A model generated the notes under the pieces. That model was not told the origin of the DNA, searched no databases, and saw only the letters and a program-made list of their open reading frames with translations. From Ridgeia piscesae (taxonomy: Eukaryota; Annelida; Polychaeta; Sabellida; Siboglinidae): 64,000 nucleotides of DNA. The stretch covers positions 165,001-229,000 of the forward strand of contig JAODUO010000470.1 in assembly GCA_025642075.2 (NCBI GenBank), read 5' to 3'. Position numbers and translations under genes: made by a program. Below are positions 1 through 12,600 of the stretch, piece after piece. Position 1 is the stretch's first letter. Each line of letters opens with the position of its first letter.

Positions 1-1282
1 GGTATTTCTGATATTGTGTGGAATTTATAAAGTAAGAATTTTTTTATTTTGGGAATATAGAAATATGTTATTTTCTTGATTTAATCTTGTGCATTAACAA
101 CTGCTCGACACAAAATATCATTGTAAATTTCAATTTAATATACATCGCTATTGTTGAGCCAGTGGTTACACTGAAATCACCCCGGGGCATCGACCCTAGA
201 CAGCCAATCAGAAACATTTGTAAAGATTATGACAGTTTGGCTCACTTTGATATTTAAAATCATCAACATGTAGGCTAATAGCATGTTTAATTTCTAGTTA
301 CAAGGTTGTATAAAACAGACCGGTACAAAATAGGCATTTGCTAAATTTATATTTTAAATTAGCAGGTAAAAAATTGAACAATTTAATTAGCTGAACCATA
401 CTCACAGTTGATTTAAAACACCTTACAGTCCACGATGTCCAGCCAGTGTTGATCTACACTAGACCCTTGCTATCATAGTCACTTTCAGGGCTGTGCCAAC
501 ATGATCTTAATAGACAGGTGATCATATTGCCAAGACTAATTTTCTATATGTTTCTGTTACAGGACTCTTCCATGGTGCCCTTAATTGAGAGGTGGCGGTA
601 TTACCCAGGTGGCTGAAGGATTCAACTACATATCGAGACCACCACCAGTAAAGAGAAAGTGATAATAAAACCACAAATATGCAAGTTTTTGCTCAAGTCA
701 CATGGGCTGGGGGGGGTCACTGCAGACAACTGCAGTTGTAGATGTGAGACACCCATACAGTGTCTGGGGGGGGGGTCACTGCAAACAAGACAGTTCTAGG
801 TGTGGTGCTCACATGAGGGAAGGGAAGGTCACTACAAACTAACACAGTTCTACTGAGTGTTGCCGTTGGGGGGGGGGGTAGAGGGGGTCATTGCAAACAA
901 TTAAAGTCCTAGGAGTGGCCTACTGGGTAACACAGTTATAGATATTCCAGTCTGTCGTAAGTGGCGATAAAGTGCCGGCTCCTTACAGCTGCTGGATAAC
1001 TGAAACTATTCCGTTGTGATACACTGTACACTGTGATACACACGGGGGCGTCACTGCAAATTACACTGATACACTCGGGGGGGGGCACTGCAAACTACAC
1101 TGATACACACAGGAAGTCACTGCAAACTACACTGGGTGTGGTACACGCACGAGGGGGGTCAGCATAAACAACTGCAATTACTGGCTTGATATACCCACAG
1201 GGGTGTCACTGCAAATAACAATAGATCTAGGCGTGATGCACACATGGGGGGGTCACTCCAAGTATAAATGGAGGAGACTTAC
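1..1282. other. Intron left of the last visible exon, no exon seen
   Basis: No spectrin-like exon with splice sites is visible on the minus strand in 1-1282. Positions 1-560 are AT-rich and unremarkable. The rest holds a degenerate G-run repeat described separately. The next nesprin exon presumably lies left of the window. Confidence 0.5.
709..1260. repeat. Degenerate 'G-run + gtcactgcaaac' minisatellite
   Basis: About ten diverged copies of a poly-G tract followed by gtcactgcaaac-acac occur at irregular 35-60 bp spacing, for example near 709, 766, 823, 1045, 1077, 1112, 1200 and 1246. The left half has pure G runs of 6-10. Confidence 0.7.
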
Positions 1283-1372
1283 AATGGTGGAGCCAGCGCC
1301 GGACTGGTCATCCTCCAGACCGTCCACTGAGTCGACCTCCAGGTCTTTGTACTCGAGCTCGTAATCACTGTC
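1283..1372 (-). CDS. syne1: syne1 exon 52: acidic linker
   Basis: This exon has 30 codons, phase 0 to 0, acceptor ttctag and donor gtaagt. It begins [20 protein letters not shown], an acidic segment matching the human nesprin-1 linker DDEHDLSDRELELEDS between the long spectrin rod and the final repeats. It is the last exon visible. The downstream intron runs off the window. Confidence 0.88.
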
Positions 1373-4300
1373 CTAGAAGCGAAACAACAAATAAAGCTAC
1401 TACGAAGAGTCGAGGAAAAGTAAGACAGATTACGACTACTGTAGATGTAAAACTACTGCGGTATATCAACTACGTAGCCAGTTCCTCACAGTGACTTCAC
1501 CTAAACCAAATAATTTTAACGGTTCACCAAACTCAACAGATGGTTTAATTGGACGTAAACTTAATATCCAGTAATTCTGAAACACTAAATCAGTATTAAT
1601 GCCCAATCATTATAAACTTACTTTTAATTGATGGAGAAAAATATATTCTTTACAAATAAGACATTACTTTTATGAAATAACAAATCTGGAGGCAGTTGGT
1701 TGCTCTTTGACAATGTTGTCTAACTGCATGGATTTTTTTAAAAGATGAGACAGGTGACAATGGAATCATGCTGCATTAAATATTTCAGTTATTTAACAGG
1801 TCCTAGTTATTTGCTTCAGCAGATGTCACTATGAAACCTGGCTTCTGGCACAAGACAACAAAGCAGGGAAATAAGCACAGAATTCATGCATTGCTCTTAC
1901 GTTACAAGGAACATAGATAAACAAAGCAATCATTTTCTAAAAAGCAGAGCAACTACAAGAACCAAAATTAACCGAAGTTTTGAGGAAATAACTTTTAACG
2001 TCACTTGCCTGGGTGATATCTTAGAGTGACAGTGACAACACTGACAATAATGACGTTCACTATATACATAACACCAATAATGACCCAATACTAATGTCAG
2101 CTTCAGTGACAACCCCGACACTGACACAATGACACCGACACGAGCTGTAGTGATATCACTGATAACAGAACTGAAGCAATGTCTGACACCATCATTACCA
2201 ATGATGTCATTGATGAGAGTAGTGACGCGACACTAATGTCAACTGACAACAGTAACAACACAGTGACACCTCAATGATGTCACAGACACCATCATACCTC
2301 TCCGAGTGTGATGCGTCGTAGTTTCTCCGAGCATTTGATGAGCTTTCCACGGATCTGGTCGCGGATGTAGTGGAACTCATCGAGACTGTTCTGGATGTGT
2401 ACTGCGTCGACGGCATCACACTTAGCCATGAGGTACTGTGCCGCCTTGTCAATGTACTGCAGTCGGTGGGCGTTCTCGTCCAACTCGTCCTGAATCATCT
2501 GGTGAAAGACATCACTACCGTTACAGTACAGTGTCACAGTATAGCATAATAGTACAGTGTCACAGTACAAACTTACAGTACAGCACTACAGTACAGTATC
2601 ACAGTGTAGCATTGCAGTAATGCAACACAGTATAGGATTGCAGTACAGCATCGCAGTACAGTATTGCATTACAGTATCACGGTACAGCATCCCAGTACAG
2701 TATCAAAGTACAGCATCGCAGTACAGTGTCACAGAAAAGTATCAAAGTACAGCATCGCAGTACAGTATCACGGTACAGTATCGCGGTACAGTGTCACAGT
2801 ACAGCCCATCATAGTAGTGTCACAGTACAGTGTCACAGTACAGAGTCACAGTACAGCATCATAGTCCAGTGTCACAGTACAGTCCACAATACAGAACATT
2901 AGAGAAGAAATGTTCTGTGAAAAACAGGGTGGCAAAGGTTTAGAAATGTACTTACACCTCAAATGTCATTTATTAGCCTTAACAACTTACAACTATTTTT
3001 GATTCAAGCACCAGTCATGTTTGAGCGGTAACCCGAACAACCATAATAATAATCTAACTCAACATGTTAGCATTTGGACAATGTTTGATTCCTGATTCAG
3101 TGTTCACCATGATGTCACACCCCGCCTCTCACCTTGACCTTGCGAAGTTTCGCAGGCGTCTCCTTCCGTCCCTTCTTGTACAATCGGCCGAGTTCCACGT
3201 CGATCTTGGCGAACCACACGAGCAGGGCCTCTCTTGCCGCGTCGAAGTCGTCCCTAATGTTGAGGATGTGCTTGAGTCGCCGTAAGATGGCCGCGATACG
3301 ACCAGACAGCGAGTCCCATCGCTTGTTGGTTGTCAGTACGTGATCTTTGAGGGTGCCGGCGAGGTCGGTGCGACCCTCGCGAGCGAGACCGCGGTACAGT
3401 TTGTTGAGGTGTTCCAGTTGACTGACTTTCTCATGGACGTCTCTCTGCAGGGTCTGAACAACACAGCGATTCGTTCAAGCGTGACCATCGTAAACATTTC
3501 CTTTGACTGTAGATAACCAGAGACCAGCTGCAGCCAACTGGATGTTAAGTCATATAGGGCTATTCTGCAGATGGGTCAAACATAGCTGTGCCGGTCATGT
3601 CTAATCAATATTGTGACTTTGGTAGAAATACACACAATGTAATCTCATCTTTCAATGTAAAAAACATAAATTTGTAGCAAAAATAACAAATACTGGGGAC
3701 ATTTCAACAAAATGGGGCATCGCTTTAACAAAAAACAACGTCACTGACAGGGAAAGGCCACAGCTGAGAGGGGAAGACAGTGTGGGGAAGGAATTGAGAT
3801 GATCGGGAAAGGAAGAAAGATGGGGAAACGGGAATATGGACAGAACATTTTAGAAAGAAAAAAACACAGTGAGTGGACTGGCAATACTGCGCCTGATCTT
3901 CTCTCTGTGTCGCTGGGGACCCAAGGAACACAACATGTGCTCAAGCCTCAATAACCATGTCTCAGTTCAATGATCTTTTCGCATGTTCACACTCGAAAAG
4001 TATTTATTCTGGAGACAACACAACTGAAAATGCCTAAGTCTGTAAAAGGTACCTCAAAGTTCCGTATTGCTTCTTTAATTACGGCAAATGTGGCGCCATC
4101 TGTCTTCAGTGTCGTGACCTTCTTCTCGTTCTCCGTCAGCCAATCGTTGAGGCTCTGGTGACAGTCGTGGAACTTCTGCCAATGTCTCATTGTCTTCTCG
4201 ATTCTACGTGAGACCAACGAAAAATACATCTCAACATAGGCCCAATCTAATTTTCAGTGAACCATTTAAACCAAGTACTTATCGGTTTTTCTACACATAA

Positions 4301-6568
4301 CCAATAAGATGAGGTCATTATTTCTGCCAAATTGATATAGGATAATACTGTAAATTGGAGTGTAAATATTGATGTTGTTCACTTTGCATTTGGTGATGTC
4401 ACATTACAATTTTCCTTTCCTTCTTTTAACTATTAAAAACTCTGCAGTTTTAGACAGGATTTTGACTTGTATTCGTAAAGACTGTGAAAAAGTTACAATA
4501 ATTTAATGAAAAATTTTTTCTAAATACATTGCAATAATAACATCATATTATATTGATTCAAGCTACAAAACTGAAAACTTTTATGTGGGGTCGTAAGGCG
4601 GGGTCAGCAGTGGCTATGTTTATGGGAACAGGGTATTGTGGCTGCCAAAAGCGATGAAGGCGATGACGATCTACCTGTGACACAAATAACAACTTCACTC
4701 ACCTGAGTTTGCGTTCCATGGACAGCTCACAGATGTTTCGCCAGCGTCGACCGAGACTGTCACAGGCCTGCTCTATGGCAGTCGTCTCCATGATGGTGGG
4801 ACACGCGTCACTGTCATGTAGCAGCACCTCACACAGGTTCAAGACCGACGCGACCCCCGACCCGTGCTTCTCTATGTCGCTCTGGGTCTCCTGCCACCAA
4901 CAACGGGGACCGTCACCAAATGCACGTGACATGTGTGTTTATGTGGAGGTGGTTAACGAGTTAAGACGTCACAGTGACTGGACATTGTCACTATTCAGAC
5001 ATGATATGTGGTTATTCTGACAAACTTGATGACATACTGACCACTCACTGGCCACACACTGACCATGGTCATTCACCTGTTGGTCATGTCTGGAGATCAA
5101 ACTGAGTAGACTGACCAGTCTGACCACTCACTGGCCACACACTGACCATGGTCATTCACCTGTTGGTCATGTCTGGAGGTCAAACTGAGTACAGACTGAC
5201 CACACACTGCTCACAGACTGACCACACACTGACCACAGACTGATCACACACTGACCACAGACTGATCACAGACTGACCATAGATTAACCACACACTGAAC
5301 ACAGACTGATCACACACTGACCACAGACTGATCACACACTGATCACAGACTGATCACACACTGACCACAGACAGATCACAAACTGATCACAGACTGACCA
5401 TAGATTAACCACACACTGAACACAGACTGATCACACACTGACCAGAGGTTGGCCACACACTGACCTGGTACTGACCATCAACTGACCATTCGTTAATCAG
5501 ACTGACCACACACATTCACTAACGACTGACCATACACTTGTCAACAAACTGATCACACTACTGACTACTGACAACACACAAACAAAAATGTTCCACTGTT
5601 CAGGAAGCAGGAATTATTAACCTCGTTTACCCGTGAGGCTCCGTGAGGTGGCAGCACTTTACACGAATAACATCAAAAGCCAGGTAAGTGACCAGACTGT
5701 CTTCTTGGCAACATTACACAGCCGAGCGACAGTCGGTTACGCGAGACTGTGCCTACCTGTTGGTCGTGTAGTTTGGCGTGTATCTCGGTGAGGTCACATG
5801 TGCTGTAGACGAGGGGACTGCCTAGACACAGCTCCACCTGAGCCAGCCACAGACGCAGGCGACTCATGTTGTGCTCCAACTGCTGGACCGCGGACAGCGT
5901 CTCCTCCAACTTACGCGTCCTACAACACAGCAACACGCGCGTCACTTCCTGTTAAAATGGGGGGCTACCTAACTTCGGGAAAACTCAAAACGTTCTATTC
6001 GCTCTCACAAGCTTATACACGGGTCAATTTCATTTATTTTTTTATACACTAATTTATTTATTTTAGCTTATTAATAATTTATTTATCTTAGCTAACTTAA
6101 ATAGTTATCTTAGCTTATTTATTTTATTTTAGCTCAGGTATTTAATTAATTTATATTTTAGATTTAGTCAACATGTCGTGTGGATGTAAAGCGCTTTGAC
6201 AGGCATTTAACTTAAGAAGTGCCACATTAAGAAAGAGCAGTATTATTATTCTTCCCTTTTCTGACCATTTTTCCGACTCCTGCCACTGTGCAGTGGTTCT
6301 ACTGTCTATAGCCAGGTACTCACTGCTGGGTGTTTTGAAATAGGATTAGCACTCTGTGTTTAGGTGTGCAGTTCTGGTGTGACTTCAGTTGTAGTTGGGG
6401 GATGGAAACAGGGTAATCCCAGTGCGTCTTTTGGGTGCAATTTGAAGATCAACACACAACTGGGGGGTATCATTATTAACATTTACATAAACATTTTCAA
6501 TATTATACATACATATATATAAAAATATATATACATACACTCACATATATATATATACATACACATAG

Positions 6569-6626
<58 letters not shown>

Positions 6627-9600
6627 ACATATATATGTGTGTGTACATATACACATATATACAGAGCAAAAAACATAAAATCAGACATAATCTTCCAATT
6701 GTACACCAAATAATCATTGCCTACAAATATAATTAATAAAACCACGTTTTCTGACCAGTTTCAGTGGAATTAAATAAACCTTAATCGGCGGCGAATGTCA
6801 ACGTCAACAACCTACCTCTCGGTGACAGCGTTGTGCACCTGTTGCCATCTGGTGGCCAACTGACTCAATTTGTTCTCGATGTTTGATGCTCGGACATCGC
6901 TACAAGCACGCATCAGGGCGTTGCCGTCGGTTACAAGTGACCCTCTCTGTGTGTCCATCTTGACGAGGTCAGCCTGGTAGTCCTGGCAAACAATGACGGG
7001 TGAAGTGCAATAACTGTACTTTCAGTAAAAGAACTAGTAAAGGTTAGTACTTACATAGCATGGCAACCAGTCCTTGTGATTGTACAAGGGAGCTGAAACA
7101 CTTGAACAATCTTTGCCACAACATAAGAACATAAAGGGGATCTGCGACTCTATTTGATGAGCCTCAGTATATTTCTTTTGATTTTTCAAACTTGGATATC
7201 ATTAACCACTGGGCGCCGTCATGTTAGGCTCAACTGGATTTGGTTTGACTAGCTACCATCTAATCAGTGTAAGTTTTTGATTTTTCCCATTTAATTCATC
7301 AGTAGACATTTCTACACGAAAGCAAGACTATGGTGTCATATTATAGTCTTGTTTTCACACAGAAATATCTATTTATGAAGTAAAGTCGAAAAAATCTTAA
7401 ATTTACAATAAGTAGATAGACGCTAGTTCAACCAAGTTCAGTTTAAAGTAAGAAATACTTTAAAATATACTGTGACACTGTGCTCATTAAATCATGGTCA
7501 CATATCCTCTAAATGGTATGTTCTCGTGTTTGTGCAAATGTTGTTAAAGTGTTTTGGTCCCCCTTCAAACATGTTATACATTTGGCTACCCAAGGCAGAG
7601 TAGTTCAATCAAACACCACCTTCACTTCTCTGGGAAGCACTCAGCCAAATGCTGGAATTACTGCACTATTCGTAGAAAAATATCCAAGTGTTGTCATTCA
7701 TATAACGGAGTAAACTGGAGTAAAACTGGAGTAAAACGGAGCAAACAAATTGCTCACGTTTTAAATTGGACTGTGTCGAATGAGAGCAGGATGCTCTGAA
7801 TCCACTCACCACAATTCAAGACTATTGTGTACATTTTGGAAATTATGAACTTTTGTAAGTCCTGTTTAAAAAAGTTGAAGGTGAAACTGAACTGGTTTAA
7901 AAAGTTTAATTAAACAGTGTGATTGTAGTGAAGACACTGCAGTTAGACACAACCACCACCAGACATAATCAAATATAGAAATTATTTGTTGGCCCTACGT
8001 AACAAACCTCAACCACAGCCTACAACAAATGAAAGAAGGACGCAGCCATTTCTACATACTGCGCTAGCACATTAACAATCACCACGGGGAACGTACACTA
8101 TTACACTAACTAAATTTTTATGTCAATACTCACAAATTATATAATTCTACTATCACCTCCGATGTCACTTATCTAATAAACATTTCCTCTATAACCATTT
8201 GTACGAATAAAAAAACATTTAACCGAAATTAATCAAAAGTTGTATATTTTATTGGAATTAACTTCTTTCAAGGGAGAATTATCATAAGAAATGTCTAGAA
8301 ATAGAGACATGTAACTTACATGTTTCAGTTTGTACAGAAGGTCCTCAATATGGTCCCCGGAGCTGGTCCTCACCTTGTCCTCAAATAAGGACAGGTGGTC
8401 CAACAGCTGTTTGTGACGTCTGTCAAAGCCGGTCCACCGATGCAGCTGGTCCTCGATGAGACGGCGACGTAGCTGACACTAAAACATGATGCGTCAGGCT
8501 AGTCCAGTGTCATAAAACATGATGTGTCGAGCTAGCTCAGTGTCATAAAACATGATGCATAGAGCTAGTCCAGTGTCATAAAACATGACGTGTCGAGCTA
8601 GTCCAGTGTCATAAAACATGACACATAGAGCTAGTCCAGTGTCATAAAACATGACGTGTCAAGTTAGTCTAATGTCATAAAACATGACACACAGAGCTAG
8701 TCCAGTGTCATAAAACATGACGTATAGAGCTAGTCCAGTGTCATAAAACATGACGTGTCAAGTTAGTCTAATGTCATAAAACATGACACACAGAGCTAGT
8801 CCAGTGTCATAAAACATGACGTATAGAGCTAGTCCAGTGTCATAAAACATGACGTGTCAAGTTAGTCTAATGTCATAAAACATGACACACAGAGCTAGTC
8901 CAGTGTCATAAAACATGACGTGTCAATTTAGTCTAATGTCATAAAACATGACACACAGAGCTAGTCCAGTGTCATAAAACATGACGTATAGAGCTAGTCC
9001 AGTGTCATAAAACATGACGTGTCAAGTTAGTCTAATGTCATAAAACATGACCCGTCGAGCTAGTCCAGATGTCATAAAACATGACCCGTCGAGCTAGTCC
9101 AGTGCCATAGAGAACGATTTGTCTGTTTACATGTTTACTCTTAATTTGTGGCATTATAATAATGAAAATATTTATTATTTATAAAGCACAATATCCAATA
9201 TGCTCAAAGTACTGTACAATAAAATTCAAGCTGTAAAAATATGTAAAAAACAAACAACTGTAAAACTAAGGATCCGATGAAAGTGTGGAAGATGTGAAAT
9301 TATTTGTAAACAATGTAAAATGCTACACAAATGTTTAGTTATTTTTTAATACAAAATACACACATTAGCAAAAGAAAAAATGGCAAGTTATATCTGAAAA
9401 TGACGCACAAAAGCTACTTGCTTTTACAAAATCTACTAAATGGCAATAAGTATCCAGTATAATTGTTCTGACGGAGTTTATGTACATCATCAATTATTAT
9501 TTTCTCATTATTATGGACAGAAGTGTCCTGTCTGTCCACGAGTTTGTTTACAGCATCTGTTATTATCTTCTCATTATCATGGACAGAAGTGTCCTGTCTG

Positions 9601-12600
9601 TCCACAAATGTTTATGTACAGCATCAATTATTATCTTCTCATTACCATGGACAGAAGTGTCCTGTCTGTCCACAAAAGGGTGGACACGTACCTGGTTGAT
9701 AATCTCCCGCCACTGTTTCTTCAACAGTAGGTGGCGCTGCTGTAGGATGGAGAAATCTTCGGGACTGACTCGCTCTTCAAGTGCGCCCTGTCTCTGTTCG
9801 AGGTCCGTGATACGATCCTCCGCACCAAGAAGGGCGTCGTCGTACTCCTACAGGGTAAATAGTAGCCTCGGTTACCCAAGACAACATGAGGTGGCAGCAC
9901 CGTTTAGCCCCTCACATCTGCCTGGGAGTTTAATGCTTTGCCAATGTTGCCACAAGGGCGACCTCACCCCAGAATAGGGTAGAGACCCCATGAAATAACA
10001 TTAAAATACGGATGTAAGATAACACACTACCATAAAAAGTATTCAAGATTAAAGTTAAACAAACATAAACAGAAATAAAAATTTACAGTTGTCCATGAAG
10101 CAGGAATTATGTCAGGATTAGCAGCGATTACCCAGGATCCTTGAGATGGCAGTACGTTTTTGCCTCTCATACAGATAACATTAAAAAGCCAGCTAAGTCA
10201 CCAGACTGACGTCACGGTGGAGTTACACAGCTGAACAAGAGTTGGCCGAGTGAGTCTAGGTAAACAGTGGACCACCCTCAACAGTCTCGTTTCAGGGGTG
10301 GTAACTAATCTACCTGTGGCGCACTGATCACTTCACTGTTCTAGCATTAACCCCATCATTGTTTTAATTGGAGGAATTATTTTGAGAGAAAAACGGTGTA
10401 TGTTACAGTGCAGTGAAATAACTGGTGTAATGTAAACAAACTAAGTCATGACTGTTATCAAGCAGCAGAGGCCTAGCCTGATGAGTCTGTTTGTCTTCAC
10501 GACAGGAATGGAATAGTCTGCCACAGGCTGTGGTACAAGCTCCATCAGTCCAATCATTTGAAGAAACACTTGATAAATTATGCAAAAACCATCCTATAAA
10601 AAGACTTTACTGCACCATGGCCTGTGTCACCTTCTGATGCAGTCTCCACACAAGGTTAAAGACTGAGCTAGCACAAGAGGCAGGAATGCCTAATACACGC
10701 CAGAACAGACCTGTAAGAACCTGTAAGATAACTGGTAGTTGACTGACCAAGAGGGAAATGACAACCAATAAGACAGGTGGCTGTAGAGAGGGACAGCTGG
10801 CCACTAGATTAACTGACCAGTCTGTGTCTCAGGGTGCACATTATTGACAAGCAATGGCACAGCTGGTAGTGACAGAAATAAACTGGATCAGTATTATTTA
10901 AAGAAACAGCTGAAATACGACTGGTTTGCCTTTGAGAAATGCTAGGCTGGATAATAACGGCTGTGGTGGTTGACATGAATACCTTCCACAAGAGAAACGG
11001 CACACTTTTTATTAATTCAAGACTAGCAAAAACTATTGCTGACTATGGTACCCTCGCAAGCCTGGAGTTGTTGCGCTGCGCTGCGCTGCGCTGCGCTACA
11101 TACCCCTGGCTGATTGTCTACGCAAAACGTGGAAATGAGCGGAGTCGAGCCACAAAAATACATAAATTGACTTTGCCAGTCACTACTGCATCAGCTGTGG
11201 GAATAGTGCGAATACTCGCCCTAATTTGAAGACAGATACATGACTGGTGGGAATCCCAATATAATTACCCATTCGTATCCTAAACATTGCATATGTGTGT
11301 GGTTAAAAATCACCTAAAACTGTATCACATAACCGGAGGCCAACCGCACTCCTCATGGACAATTTCATTGGCTGACGTTAAAAGAGGGTTTTTTGAAAGG
11401 GAAATGCCGGGGGTAGAGAAGTCAGGTACTCACGTAATCAGTCGCAGCGCCCCCTGGCACGTGAGGATGGACTATGTACAATCGGAAATGAATTATAACG
11501 AAAAGAGCAAACATACGCTTCTTACTTCGCACTTTCGTAGCTCCCCCTGGAGGTCATCGTAGTCATCAGGCAGGTGACTGGCAAGCAGCAGTCTCGTGTC
11601 TTTCAGCCATGCCAGTAGTTCCTCCATAGCCCCCTCGGTGGCGCTCCACAGTTTGAGCATGCTCTCCAGAGATTCACGTCGTTCATTCAACGTCGATACA
11701 ATACCGTTCCACTGTTCTTCGCTCAACGCCAGTTGTTCCTGTATCTGCCGCTTGGCGGCGCTGTCACAGCTGTGCATCAGCCACTTGCCGAGTTTGTGAA
11801 CCTTCTGATAGAGAGGCTCGGCCAGAGCGACGCCCTTCTGTGATGTCTGAAATATTGTTCCATCTCAACTTAACAGACAATCTACTGGAATCTTTAATAC
11901 GATTATATTCAAACCTGATATCAATGCATGAGTAGTTATCACCTTTAAATTATGTTTCATATAGAAAAGATGATTAGATAGTAAGAATTAAACAATAAAT
12001 TCAACACACACACACGCACGCATGCACGCACGCACGTTCGCACGCACGCACGCACACACACCCCACAACACATGTCCCTCATGCCTCTACCCATCACCAC
12101 ACATGAAGCCCCTGCATGACAATCTCAAACTGTAGTTACAACATCCACTACACCTACGAAGGTACGTCAATAATAACCACCTAAAGGTATCCTACTCCAG
12201 ATCTCCTGTGCACTTGTTCACTGTCTCTATATATCCACCAGAATGCTGCGTCTTACTTAACAAAGCTGGCAAGCTCAACACTTCGCCAAAATCAATGACT
12301 GTCCACAGTTTCTATGAAGCAATCAGGCAAATCTAAAAGCTGTTAATGCTGAGTTAATTTCTCCACAACGATAATTACAACACCAATCAATATATATTTC
12401 GAAATGTCATTGCAACCTTATTAACCATGCTTTCTAGCATGATTGAAAATATAATTTCAATATGGCAAGTGAAATTATGCGAGCACAATGGTAATAAATT
12501 TTAATGCAGATTTTCCATAAAGTTGAAATGTTATTAAAGCAAGTCTATCTGCTCCTAGGTTTATTTTTTTCATTCATTATTATGTTTTTGCGACTACAAC

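Noticed and set aside
8481..9108. CRISPR-like look of regularly spaced repeats (also 13124, 50100 and 18338)
   Set aside because: Repeats are contiguous with no unique spacers, and the locus is a eukaryotic intron; these are minisatellites.
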